Shown: positions 8,707 through 16,571, counted from the first letter of the stretch. The stretch: 32,106 nucleotides of DNA from Adhaeribacter aerolatus (GCF_007991635.1 NZ_BJYS01000058.1:1-32106); one strand, 5' to 3'. Notes: a model not told the origin generated them from the sequence alone. Numbers and translations: made by a program.

Positions 8707-8890
8707 TTTTTGGGACGTTCAGCAGACTGGTTGCTGGAGCGTGAGCTCGTTCCAAGAGTCAGGAATTTGCCGGCTCACGTTTTTTGAACAAGGCGTTGCT
8801 TGTTTTTAATCTGGATGATAAAATTGTACATGGTGCTTTGAGATTACAGAGCAAAGGAACCAGGTGCGGCATTTGCCGGAAAGGACATAA

Positions 8891-8925
8891 AAAAAGCCCC
8901 ACATTGCTGCGGGGCTTAGTTTTTA
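8891..8925 (-). terminator. Terminator after the antitoxin gene
   Basis: The stem AAGCCCC/GGGGCTT has a 9- to 10-base loop, an A-run on the left (T-run on the minus strand) and TTTTT on the right, so it may work both ways. It lies about 20 bases past the antitoxin stop codon. Confidence 0.85.
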
Positions 8926-8942
8926 AAAATTAAGTTTCTTTT

Positions 8943-9314
8943 TTATATGTGGATTGAGGTATTCTCAGGTGTATCCATTTCTATTTTCAGCGAAACATTT
9001 GCATTTAACGCTTTGAATACTTTTACAAGGGTTCCTACAGTTACATTAGTGTCGCCTTTTTCTAGGCGAGAAATTTGCGCTTTCTTCACCCCAATCATGG
9101 CACCCAGCTGGTCTTGGGTTAAATCTTTAGCCTTACGTAGTTTTTTTATTTGTTCGCAGGCTAAATCCAATTCTAATACTGATTCGAAGCGTTCTCTTTC
9201 GGGGGTACCTTTTTCTCCGTAGTACCTGGTTTTAATATCTTCGGACGAAAATCTCTTTTTTGGTGGGGTTACTGACTTTAGTTCTTTTGCAATTGACTCG
9301 TTCATATTCATCAT
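8943..9314 (-). CDS. XRE-family antitoxin (HigA-like)
   Basis: This 123-aa protein has a Cro/C1-type helix-turn-helix at about 55-108: LTQDQLGAMIG, then the recognition helix VKKAQISRLEKG, then VTVGTLVKVFKAL. The first 50 residues are charged and may wrap the toxin. It is the second gene of a toxin-first cassette, 61 bases behind the RelE/HigB-like toxin, which is the HigBA order. Such antitoxins neutralise the toxin directly and repress the shared promoter by binding palindromes. Three ATGs lie close together (9312-9314, 9309-9311, 9303-9305), so the exact start is uncertain by up to three residues. It could in principle be a plain XRE regulator, but the partner gene makes the antitoxin role likely. 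Confidence 0.88.
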   Translation of the reverse strand: MMNMNESIAKELKSVTPPKKRFSSEDIKTRYYGEKGTPERERFESVLELDLACEQIKKLRKAKDLTQDQLGAMIGVKKAQISRLEKGDTNVTVGTLVKVFKALNANVSLKIEMDTPENTSIHI

Positions 9315-9348
9315 TATTGATAGTTAAGTGGTAATTAGTTCGGCGGCA

Positions 9349-9379
9349 GTAATTGGTTGTATAGGTGATGGTCAATTAC
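9349..9379. repeat. Small inverted repeat between toxin and antitoxin
   Basis: GTAATTG at 9349-9355 and CAATTAC at 9373-9379 are exact reverse complements with a 17-base loop. The right arm overlaps the toxin stop codon. It might form a stem in the toxin-antitoxin mRNA or be a binding site; no function is shown. Confidence 0.35.
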
Positions 9380-9708
9380 CCACCCCCATAAAATTTCCTT
9401 AATTTTTCGGCTCTATCTATTTCTTGTTTTGGTGTAGCATTTTGTTTTTTCTGAAACCCATTTATACAAATTATTAATGATTTTTCCTCTTTACTGTAAA
9501 AGGCAAATAACCTATACCAAGTGTTATCTGCTGACATTCTGAATTCGTAAAGGTTCTTTTGCCCCCTTAGCTTTTTGAACCAAGGGCCTTCTATCCCTTG
9601 CTCCGTTCGGTTTATAAGCACGAACAGCTTTTCTCTGGTTTGGTGACTTAAGGAATCAAGAAACTCTATTGCTTCTTCCTCATACTCTACTCGTTGGATG
9701 TTCTTCAT
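9376..9708 (-). CDS. RelE/HigB-type toxin (Gp49-like family)
   Basis: This 110-aa protein fits the RelE/ParE superfamily, Gp49/HigB-like branch, whose members usually cut mRNA at the ribosome. The pattern is typical: an N-terminal helix region (EEEAIEFLDSLSHQTREKLF), then FKKLRGQKNLYEFRMSADN, then the strand WYRLFAFYSKEEKSLIICINGF, and a C-terminal helix (EIDRAEKLRKFY) with Lys and Arg residues likely in the active site. It comes first in the cassette, ahead of the XRE antitoxin, and has an AT-rich promoter region with a box and an inverted repeat just upstream. Size and order match HigBA systems. Whether it is an active nuclease cannot be read from sequence, but no frameshift or truncation is visible. 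Confidence 0.88.
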   Translation of the reverse strand: MKNIQRVEYEEEAIEFLDSLSHQTREKLFVLINRTEQGIEGPWFKKLRGQKNLYEFRMSADNTWYRLFAFYSKEEKSLIICINGFQKKQNATPKQEIDRAEKLRKFYGGG

Positions 9709-9735
9709 AGGCGGATAATCTTTTATTACATACTA

Positions 9736-9743
9736 CAAATATA
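9736..9743 (-). promoter_or_regulatory. Toxin-antitoxin promoter -7 box
   Basis: On the minus strand the sequence reads TATATTTG, an exact TAnnTTTG match, 27 bases before the toxin ATG. No good -33 match is seen. It is placed right for a short leader. Confidence 0.45.
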
Positions 9744-9747
9744 AATA

Positions 9748-9771
9748 AAAGTTTACATATAACGAAACTTT
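9748..9771. promoter_or_regulatory. Candidate operator of the toxin-antitoxin promoter
   Basis: AAAGTTT at 9748-9754 and AAACTTT at 9765-9771 are exact reverse complements with a 10-base spacer. The pair lies just upstream of the -7 box and covers the -33 zone, where an autorepressing HigA-like protein would bind. Position and symmetry are seen; binding is inferred. Confidence 0.4.
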
Positions 9772-9784
9772 ACAAAATAAATAT

Positions 9785-9813
9785 TAAAAAAGCCTCGCAA
9801 TGCTGCAAGGCTT
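9785..9813 (-). terminator. Terminator upstream of the toxin gene, reading leftward
   Basis: A 10-bp stem with one C-A mismatch (9790-9799 with 9804-9813, loop ATGC) is followed on the minus strand by TTTTTT. It lies 312 bases past the stop codon of the secreted-protein gene and resembles the terminator on the other side of the cassette. Confidence 0.6.
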
Positions 9814-10124
9814 GTTGTATCCCGTAAGGGAGTTAAATGTCTGATAATATTAAGTAATTTGCTTATATTCTGTCATGCTAACAAACATATCTTTTAAGTT
9901 GTATAAAAAACTAAGGATATTTTTGACATCATCTTGTATCAGGGCATTAGCCGCTGGATAAATAAATACAACCAGAAGCCCCATCAGGGAATTAACCGAA
10001 TTAAGCCAGCCAACCTATACCAAATGGCAGCTTAATTCAACTAAAACAGTAGACTTAGTGGTCTAAATGAATCGAGGTATTATAGTTCCGTTTATATTTT
10101 CTTTCACCGATAAAGCATTACTAT

Positions 10125-10583
10125 TTAAAACCTAACCATAGAAAGCATTTCACCTTTCGGGAGCTCTCGGGCAGTATAAACCAGGCTGAGCGCCTGATTG
10201 GCATGGGTTCTTTCTAATTGCCGTAGTTCTTTTACGGGTACTATCATTTTTAAATCCTCACCGGTGGCATCGGCAAATACCCATTTCTTCAATATATTAC
10301 CCTGCTCATCCTGGAGCGAAAGGCTCCTGCTGGTGCCGGCACCGTTTTTTATGGTACAATGGTTATACTGGATGCGCAGTTGGTCGGTTTCCTGGGCCGT
10401 ATTCAGTTGGAGTACCCTTAAGCTCAAAGGCTGGTTTACCGTTTGCTTGAGGAGGAGTTTGTCGTTCAGATAAATAGAATAACTGTCCAAGCCGAACTTA
10501 GTCGTAAAACTGAAGGCAGTAAAGCCCAATGTTAGTAGCGTAAAGAGCATCATAAACGCCTGATTGAATTTCATCTTTTTCAT
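10125..10583 (-). CDS. Small secreted or membrane-anchored protein of unknown function
   Basis: I do not recognise a characterised family in this 152-aa protein. It begins MKKMKFNQAF, then a hydrophobic stretch at about 10-26 that serves as a signal peptide or single membrane anchor. The mature part is about 125 residues and looks beta-rich, with segments such as SYSIYLNDKLLLKQ, LRVLQLN, DQLRIQYNHC and SLVYTARELPKG. It contains one Cys and no clear catalytic motif. The gene is divergent from the LytS/LytTR pair; the 234-base gap between them contains a spaced dyad. That arrangement makes it a likely target of, or partner to, that sensor system (inference). No terminator is seen for 300 bases downstream. 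Confidence 0.7.
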   Translation of the reverse strand: MKKMKFNQAFMMLFTLLTLGFTAFSFTTKFGLDSYSIYLNDKLLLKQTVNQPLSLRVLQLNTAQETDQLRIQYNHCTIKNGAGTSRSLSLQDEQGNILKKWVFADATGEDLKMIVPVKELRQLERTHANQALSLVYTARELPKGEMLSMVRF

Positions 10584-10660
10584 AGTATTAATTATTAAGT
10601 GAATTATTTAAAATTCTTATCCTAATTTACCATAAGTGAATGGTAATCAAAAACTTAGTA

Positions 10661-10730
10661 GACCAACTACCAGAATAGTAGATATCGGGCAGTTTATGAT
10701 TATATTCATCTATTATTTAAGTAGTTGGTC
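10661..10730. promoter_or_regulatory. Spaced inverted repeat in the divergent promoter region
   Basis: GACCAACTAC at 10661-10670 and GTAGTTGGTC at 10721-10730 are exact reverse complements. Similarity extends outward for 3 of the next 4 positions (AGT at 10657-10659 pairing with ACT at 10732-10734). The arms are 60 bases apart centre to centre, close to a whole number of helical turns, so both face the same side of the DNA. A related string (AGTAGACTTAGTGGTCT) occurs near 10047-10064. A binding site for the neighbouring LytTR regulator is a reasonable guess. Confidence 0.5.
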
Positions 10731-10817
10731 GACTTAATTTCTCCGCCAGCTGGCTTTTCGTTTCTTTTACCAGGAATAATTGAAGGCATACCGTTACCGC
10801 TCCTTTAATCAATATCG

Positions 10818-11879
10818 ATGGATCTGCTGGATAAAACCATAAAGCTACCCTTTTCCAATCACCGCGTATCCCTGAAGTACGCCTTGGTTCATAGTGCCTA
10901 TTGGGTCCTGATTACCGGATTCTTTATGTATGAGAAAAAATATCTCATCCAGAAGGCTAATCTGCCATATTTTATTATCTGTGTGGCGGGCCGGATTGGG
11001 CTCCTTATTTTAATTGCTTACCTGAACCTTCAGTACTTTTTACCCCGGTACCTATTGAAGAAGCATTACCTGGCCTATGTTATGGCGGTTATTTTTTCCG
11101 TATTTGGGTATTTGACCCTTCAAAGCTTATTTGATTATTATTTGTACGGGTATGTGGTGGGGCCGCTGCGAAACAGCCGTTTAATTGAAACTTTATCCTA
11201 TAATTTTTTTAGCACTTTATGGTACCTCGGCTTAATGCTCGCGCTTAAATTAAGCCTGGACTGGTATGGGCAACAGCGCCTTATTCAGAAAATTAAGGTC
11301 GAAAAACTAAATGCGGAGGTTGATTTTCTGCGCGCACAAATAAATCCACATTTTTTATTTAACATCCTCAATAACCTTTATGCGCTAACGCTTAAAAAAT
11401 CAGAACTGGCCCCGGAGGTTGTTCTTAAACTATCCGACATGATGGAATATATGTTGTATGATAGTACCGCGGAAAAGGTGCTGCTGGAGAAAGAAGTCGC
11501 CTACCTCCAAAACTATTTTGAACTGGAGCAACTCCGGTTAAGCGATAAGTCTCCGATAAGTTTGAATGTTAAGGCGGCCTTTGATGGGCAGGAAATTGCC
11601 CCCCTGCTATTGTTGCCCCTGGTAGAAAATGCTTATAAACATGGGCTTAACACCCAAAGTGAAAATGGCTGGCTTACCGTGAATATCGGCCTGCAGCAAT
11701 CTACCCTGACAGCTGTGGTCGAAAATAAGAAATCGCCCGCCGTTAGAGAGAAAAGTAAAGGAGGCATTGGGCTCGGCAATTTACGCAAGCGTCTGGACCT
11801 ACTTTATCCTTCGCGGCATTGCCTGGAGCTGGAAGATAAAAAAGATAGTTTCCGGGCCAGGTTGGTTATCCAACTTTAA
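10818..11879 (+). CDS. LytS-type sensor histidine kinase
   Basis: This 353-aa protein is a membrane sensor kinase of the His_kinase (LytS/YehU) family. Four hydrophobic segments lie at about 22-37, 50-73, 84-105 and 128-147, with short loops and no large extracellular domain, so it probably senses a membrane or small-molecule signal. The family H-box is LRAQINPHFLFNILNN with phospho-acceptor His178. The ATP-binding N-box is LLLLPLVENAYKHG (Asn271), and the G-box GGIGLGNLRKRL spans 315-325. The gene lies 24 bases before its cognate LytTR response regulator on the same strand, so the two form an operon. No TAnnTTTG promoter box was found upstream. Identification is firm; the signal is unknown. 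Confidence 0.94.
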   Translation: MDLLDKTIKLPFSNHRVSLKYALVHSAYWVLITGFFMYEKKYLIQKANLPYFIICVAGRIGLLILIAYLNLQYFLPRYLLKKHYLAYVMAVIFSVFGYLTLQSLFDYYLYGYVVGPLRNSRLIETLSYNFFSTLWYLGLMLALKLSLDWYGQQRLIQKIKVEKLNAEVDFLRAQINPHFLFNILNNLYALTLKKSELAPEVVLKLSDMMEYMLYDSTAEKVLLEKEVAYLQNYFELEQLRLSDKSPISLNVKAAFDGQEIAPLLLLPLVENAYKHGLNTQSENGWLTVNIGLQQSTLTAVVENKKSPAVREKSKGGIGLGNLRKRLDLLYPSRHCLELEDKKDSFRARLVIQL

Positions 11880-11903
11880 ATAACAAAATTAAAAAAGAAA
11901 ACG

Positions 11904-12608
11904 ATGTTACGGGTTGTGGTAGTAGATGATGAGCCGCTCGCGCTGGAAATATTGGCTGGCTACTTAAAAGAAACCGACAATATCCAGTCCGTAACTTTGT
12001 TTAGCAAGGCCCGGGAGGCTTTACAATATTTGGAAAGTCAGAATGCTGATTTATTGTTACTGGATATAGAAATGCCGGAAATGACTGGAATTAAGTTCCT
12101 GGAACAGCTATCCGATCCGCCCCTTACAATTTTTACCACTGCTTACCGGAACTATGCTTTTGAGGGATTTGAACTGGGCGTAATTGATTTTTTATTGAAG
12201 CCAATATCCTTCTCAAGGTTTTCAACTGCCATTGGTAAGGTTCAGGATTTTCTTGCGCTGAAACTACACGACACCCAGTTAGAGTCGGAGGAGCTGGCGC
12301 CGGAATTTGTTTTTATTAAAAGTGGGGTAAACCGGATTAAACTCCAGTTTAACGAGGTGACCCACATTCAGGGATTAAAAGATTATGCGATCATCCATAC
12401 CGCAAAAGAAAAGATTGTTATTAAGGGATCTATAAAAATGGTGCAGGAAATGTTTCCTTTATCGCTTTTTATACGGGTCCATAAATCCTTTCTCGTCTTT
12501 CGAAAAGCTATTAAGCGCATCGAGCGTAACCGGATTGTGATGGGCAGCTTACAGATTCCAATCGGAAGAAATTACCGGGAAGGCGTTGAGAAAAGTCTAG
12601 GAATGTAA
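11904..12608 (+). CDS. LytTR-family response regulator
   Basis: This 234-aa protein has an N-terminal receiver domain (about 1-120) with acidic residues Asp8 and Asp9, phospho-acceptor Asp54 in LLLLDIEMPEMTG, Thr79 and conserved Lys99 in LLKP. A C-terminal LytTR DNA-binding domain follows (about 135-230) with FIKSGVNRIKLQFNEVTHIQGLKD split around the EV segment, then IRVHKSFLVF and RNRIVMGSLQIPIGRNYRE, all typical of the family. It acts with the kinase encoded just upstream. LytTR proteins bind pairs of short repeats; the dyad at 10661-10730 in front of the operon is a candidate target. The stop codon is followed after 9 bases by a weak hairpin without a T-run. Confidence 0.95.
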   Translation: MLRVVVVDDEPLALEILAGYLKETDNIQSVTLFSKAREALQYLESQNADLLLLDIEMPEMTGIKFLEQLSDPPLTIFTTAYRNYAFEGFELGVIDFLLKPISFSRFSTAIGKVQDFLALKLHDTQLESEELAPEFVFIKSGVNRIKLQFNEVTHIQGLKDYAIIHTAKEKIVIKGSIKMVQEMFPLSLFIRVHKSFLVFRKAIKRIERNRIVMGSLQIPIGRNYREGVEKSLGM

Positions 12609-13106
12609 AATTTATAGCTACCCGACCCAGATGCTGGCAGGTAGACCGTCTTGCACCTTTGATAAGCTGCTTTGTAGGTAATCTTGCCGAATAATTTATG
12701 CATTAAGTTCCGGCTCTTTAAAATACCCTTGTATGATACAGCCTGCCTGCCGAATCACTCTTTGTTTATAAGATAATTTTTTACTTCCTGTCAGTTAATA
12801 GCCTCTTCTGATAAACCATCTAGTTTTCAGCTTATTATACTGGGCTCTTTAAAATGATAAAAAAAACTATCAATATCACGCAACAATTAAATATAGTTTA
12901 AAGTATATAGTAATATATAGTTTTATTAACTTGCACGTTATTAATAAAAGATAATACCTGCCAAATATGGCTTATTATTTAATAAGAATTTTAACCTAAA
13001 AGAAGCGAACTATTAAAATTATATAATGGAATTTGGCTTTAATATCCAGCCTACAGCCCCTATAAACAATAATTCATTAACTGATCAACTATAATTAATT
13101 TAAACC
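12609..13106. other. AT-rich intergenic region upstream of the lipoprotein gene
   Basis: No gene is seen in these 498 bases. A weak hairpin (12618-12644, CTACC...GGTAG with inner CCAG/CTGG) begins 9 bases after the regulator gene and lacks a T-run. A 13-base direct repeat GGCTCTTTAAAAT occurs at 12712-12724 and 12843-12855. The 200 bases before the lipoprotein gene are very AT-rich, and no clear TAnnTTTG box was found. Confidence 0.45.
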
Positions 13107-13625
13107 GTGAAACTTTTAAAACTTAACACCCTATCTCTTTTATTAGCACTCTCTACTTTTGTCTCTTGCGACGATAAAGATGAAATCAAGCCGCTTAGTC
13201 CTGAAAAAGAAGTCTTTATCGGGCATTGGCAACTAGCCCGTATAACTCAGGAAGGCACCGAATACGATGCTGTAAATGATAGCCGCATTATATTTGATAG
13301 AGGTGGTAGTAGTTTAGGTGATGGTACTTATGCCCTTAATTTATATTACCGAACAATAGACAAAACCGTGCCTTATGGCTATTCGAATGGCGGCACGTGG
13401 GCGTTAAAAGACACCGATAAAATAGTGCTAAATGGTGATGTGGATGCCCAATATCAGGTAAAAACCATCACAGCCGATGCCCTTACCATTGAGCGGCACG
13501 AAAAAGTGGTGAATGCCAAAGGCAGATTTATAATGAAACACCGTGAAAACGCCATAAACCCATACGATAGCGTTCATGTCATGACAGAGTCTCCGGTTGT
13601 GTACACCTTTGAAAAGAAAAAATAA
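13107..13625 (+). CDS. Lipoprotein of unknown function (lipocalin-like size)
   Basis: This 172-aa protein starts with a signal sequence and a lipobox ending at Cys21 (STFVSC). Asp-Asp-Lys-Asp-Glu follows the Cys; an acidic run just after the lipidated Cys is the Bacteroidota signal for export to the cell surface. The mature part contains FIGHWQLARITQEG near the start, DGTYALNLYYR, GGTWALKDTDKIVLNG and YQVKTITADALTIER. This order (G-x-W, then alternating strands) resembles small lipocalin-like or DUF-type lipoproteins common in the phylum. The start is GTG at 13107; no ATG in frame would keep the signal peptide. It is isolated from other genes, with a long AT-rich upstream region. Function unknown. 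Confidence 0.75.
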   Translation: MKLLKLNTLSLLLALSTFVSCDDKDEIKPLSPEKEVFIGHWQLARITQEGTEYDAVNDSRIIFDRGGSSLGDGTYALNLYYRTIDKTVPYGYSNGGTWALKDTDKIVLNGDVDAQYQVKTITADALTIERHEKVVNAKGRFIMKHRENAINPYDSVHVMTESPVVYTFEKKK

Positions 13626-13699
13626 AGAATTGGGTAGCAAACGGTACAGCCTTTACGGTAAAGACTTCTGATTAATTTTTAATAAATACCTTTCGCTGA

Positions 13700-13789
13700 G
13701 CTATTTACGGAGTAAACCGCCTTTCAGGTACAGGTAGATCAATATTTTTCATTCCTGGTTCTACGACGATGCGTATTTCCAACTATTGA
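13700..13789 (+). pseudogene. Possible 3' remnant of a TonB-dependent receptor-like gene
   Basis: Twenty-nine sense codons followed by TGA read as ...YGVNRLSGTGRSIFF then IPGSTTMRISNY. The pattern GR-x-IFF-x-PG-x-T-x-M near a C-terminus resembles the last strands of TonB-dependent outer-membrane receptors. An in-frame stop sits directly upstream (13697-13699), so nothing longer survives. A strong terminator follows 25 bases later, as expected for a real gene end. This is a suggestion from a very short stretch. Confidence 0.3.
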
Positions 13790-13813
13790 ATTAAATTTTA
13801 TTGTTCAGAGTGC

Positions 13814-13849
13814 AAAAAGCCTTTCAGATTAGACTGAAGGGCTTTTTTG
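13814..13849 (+). terminator. Orphan rho-independent terminator
   Basis: The stem AAGCCTTTCAG/CTGAAGGGCTT (one G-T pair, 6-base loop) is followed by TTTTTT. It is about 190 bases past the lipoprotein stop codon, closer to the putative gene remnant. Its sequence closely resembles the tRNA-Asp terminator. Confidence 0.82.
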
Positions 13850-14243
13850 TTATACATGGATTATGTCCATGAGCAGCAGGTTTAATTCAAGCAAAATTTA
13901 TTAGGACAAACAGAATACTATTAGTTGGTTGTCGCAATATTATTTAAAAGCTACTGTGTGCTTATCATTCAGCTTTTCTTAAAGCGCTACATGGCCTGCC
14001 ACTTGCTCTGGATATTGGAATCGCGCCTACTAATACTGCTTAATAATTTCTGAAATTATATTATTATCATCAGTAATGAGATCGGCTAAGTAAATGGATG
14101 TTGGCTGTTTGTAAACTAATAAAGTCTACTTTTCTGTTTCCAAGGCCAAGCGCCGCAACCATTCTAATTGAAAAGAATTATAAATTAATACAAAAACAGG
14201 CGGATTTCACTTGTTGGTAGTCCCCCGATTTTGTTTGTTTGAT

Positions 14244-16571
14244 TTATTCTTTCGGCAAAATAATATCCTTCCGGCGCTCCTTAGGCGTCACCTCTAAACT
14301 AATCAGTTTTCCATTTACGACCTTACCCGACACGACGGTTTTATAGGGGGCATGCAGCTTAAACTCAGCATTCCAATCTAGCGGCCAGGCAGGTAATAAA
14401 TAAATTTTGCGGTTGTCGGTTTGCATTAGCATTTCCTGCACACCTATCATGCCGGAGCCACCCCAGTTATGGTCGGGTACGTAGTCGTGGCCGGGGCCCC
14501 AGAAGGCCGGAAAGCGACGGCCGGAATCTTGTAGTTTCTGGATGGTAATAGCGGCGGCTTCGGCGGTTAAACCCAGGCGGGCGCAAAAAATATTATCCTG
14601 GTGCCAGCTGGTGTAATTCCGGTTTTTTATGGCGTCGGTATCGTATTTCCAGGTGTTAACCGCTACTTCCAAATCGGGTTTGCCAATACCGTACATGCCG
14701 TACGGAAATACCGGATAAAGCTGGGGAATTTCGGTATTTTGCTTCCGCTCCCAGGTTTTGGCGGGCGCAATGGTTTTATGGCCTTGCATTTCCCGGAAAC
14801 TCAGGGTTGGTACACGCTTTAACATTTCCTGCCAGCGGGCCCTCTTTTCGGTGGAGGCATAGGTAGCCGGTAATTCGAGTAAGCGCGATAGCACGGTTTG
14901 CATACCGGCAACCGTAGGCGCCGCATTATTGGCCATCTTAAAGGTTTCGGCGGCGGTACCGGGGTAAAGCACCAGGTGCCCGTTCTGGTCCAGCTTTTTG
15001 GCACCTCGCCGGCCAGCTAAATACTGATAATGCTCATCAAAAAAATTTACGCAGCTTTCGAGTAAAGGCAAGTATGGCGTAATGTCCTGTTGGGTAAATC
15101 GTTCCAGGTCCAGCACCATCAGGCAAATTTCCAGGGCCGTATCCCAATGGTATTCCAGCCAGGCATTGTGTTCCAGGCCCGGGTCAAAACCGGCCGGCCG
15201 GTCCAGGCCGTACTCGGCAAAATTGGGTAGTCCGAAGTTCTCGATTTGCTCGGTAAAGGAAGCGCCCGGGTGATTCCAGTAAACGTTGGTTCTGAGTTCG
15301 GCGTTGGGCAGCAGGCGGCGGTAAAACTGTAATTGCGGCGGCATTAAATCAAAATCGCCGCTTTTCAGCATGGGCCAGTAAACCAGGCGCTGGTTCTGGG
15401 CCGTAAAGGTGCCCCCTCCCCACTGCCGGTGATCCGGGCTGAACGGGTATTTGGCGTCCACAAAAACAGGGTCGTAAGTAAAAAGGCCACCGTTGAATTT
15501 AGTCGGATATTTTCCGTAGGCATTGCAGCCCAGCATGTATCGGAAAAGCTGATAGTTGCGGCCGACCTGCCAGGCGGCATCGGCCGAACTGGCGCTTTCG
15601 GTATTAATTAATACATAACTCCTATCCCAATATTGCCGCCACCATTTTTGAGTATTTCTAAAAGCGTTTTTTTTGCCGGCTTCTGCCTGCCTGATAATCT
15701 GGCGTAATCCGGCTTGCCATTCGGTTAATGTTGTGGCCTGATCTACGTGCAGGTACATTTGTAGTTGGTGGGTTCGGGCGGGCGTTTTGCTTTTTAATTT
15801 ATAAGCAGTATAATCAGCCTGGCTGTATTTACCGGAACTGGTGCCGGCCCATACCATATTAGGCCCCCGCATGATGCCGCCGTAAGTTAAATTATGGAGC
15901 GGGTTAATTAATTGGCCTTTTACTTTTATTAAATGCTGCTGATTAACGGTTAAATCAAAAACAGTGGAGTCGCGGTTGCGGTGGTAAAACAAAATATCGT
16001 TTCCAAGCGGCTGCACCTCGTCTTTGTACTGTATAGCCTTTAGTTTAGACCATTTAAGGGAAGTAGCAAATTTTTCGCCGGCCAAGAGTTCCCGGTTCTG
16101 GGTGCGCCAGTTTTCGTAGCTGGCCTCAACCCTAATGGGTTGGCTGCTGTTTACTTCTACCTGCACCACCGGCCGGAAAACATCTACCCATACTTTTACC
16201 ATCGTGGCCTGGCGGCCCTCGCCTCCCGTAATTTCTACGTAACCTTCTTTCAATTTTAACTCCTGCCGGAATTTGGCACCGGCGGTAAATGGGTTGGGCT
16301 GCAGGTTTAACCGAACCCGGCCCAGTTTAGGAAAAAGGTTATTTTCGTCGAAGGTGCCACTACGGGACAGGTAGAACAATATTTCGCCGTTTTCAACCCA
16401 CACGTTTAAGCCAATATCGCCACCGCCACAAGGCATCGATTCGCTGCTGTTCTGGCTTTGGCTATTCCAAATTATATTATACGGATTCAGGTTCGGCGAC
16501 TGCGCCTTACCGGCATGCGGAGCAAGAAAGGGGATAAAGAGCAGGAAGAAGATAACGAAGGGTTTAGACAT
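14244..16571 (-). CDS. Secreted DUF5703-type glycoside hydrolase-like protein
   Basis: This 775-aa protein has a signal peptide (about 1-24, ending GKAQ) and then the hallmark DUF5703 opening: YNIIWNSQSQNSSESMP (31-47), CGGGDIGLNVWVENGEI and LFYLSRSGTFDEN. An N-terminal beta-sandwich-like part (about 30-290) precedes a helical region (about 300-690), where RNYQLFRYMLGCNAYG, AWLEYHWDTALEICLM and NYTSWHQDNIFCARLGL look like the alpha/alpha toroid of GH95- or GH65-like enzymes. The C-terminus is a short beta domain. Candidate acids lie in the toroid, but I cannot name the catalytic pair. It is the last gene of the PUL, 186 bases after the isomerase gene. The fold suggests an exo-acting glycosidase for a side chain of the target glycan; activity is not established. 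Confidence 0.78.
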   Translation of the reverse strand: MSKPFVIFFLLFIPFLAPHAGKAQSPNLNPYNIIWNSQSQNSSESMPCGGGDIGLNVWVENGEILFYLSRSGTFDENNLFPKLGRVRLNLQPNPFTAGAKFRQELKLKEGYVEITGGEGRQATMVKVWVDVFRPVVQVEVNSSQPIRVEASYENWRTQNRELLAGEKFATSLKWSKLKAIQYKDEVQPLGNDILFYHRNRDSTVFDLTVNQQHLIKVKGQLINPLHNLTYGGIMRGPNMVWAGTSSGKYSQADYTAYKLKSKTPARTHQLQMYLHVDQATTLTEWQAGLRQIIRQAEAGKKNAFRNTQKWWRQYWDRSYVLINTESASSADAAWQVGRNYQLFRYMLGCNAYGKYPTKFNGGLFTYDPVFVDAKYPFSPDHRQWGGGTFTAQNQRLVYWPMLKSGDFDLMPPQLQFYRRLLPNAELRTNVYWNHPGASFTEQIENFGLPNFAEYGLDRPAGFDPGLEHNAWLEYHWDTALEICLMVLDLERFTQQDITPYLPLLESCVNFFDEHYQYLAGRRGAKKLDQNGHLVLYPGTAAETFKMANNAAPTVAGMQTVLSRLLELPATYASTEKRARWQEMLKRVPTLSFREMQGHKTIAPAKTWERKQNTEIPQLYPVFPYGMYGIGKPDLEVAVNTWKYDTDAIKNRNYTSWHQDNIFCARLGLTAEAAAITIQKLQDSGRRFPAFWGPGHDYVPDHNWGGSGMIGVQEMLMQTDNRKIYLLPAWPLDWNAEFKLHAPYKTVVSGKVVNGKLISLEVTPKERRKDIILPKE

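Larger units (their letters stand above)
9709..10124. other. Intergenic region between toxin gene and secreted-protein gene
   Basis: This 416-base stretch holds the toxin promoter region (9736-9771) and a minus-strand terminator at 9785-9813. The remaining 310 bases have no credible open reading frame. Any transcript of the secreted-protein gene at 10125-10583 would cross this space before meeting that terminator. Confidence 0.5.
13626..14243. other. Intergenic region with gene remnant and terminator
   Basis: These 618 bases hold a possible decayed gene end (13700-13789) and a strong terminator (13814-13849). From 13850 to 14243 I see no gene, repeat or clear terminator for the minus-strand DUF5703 gene that ends at 14244. 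Confidence 0.5.
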
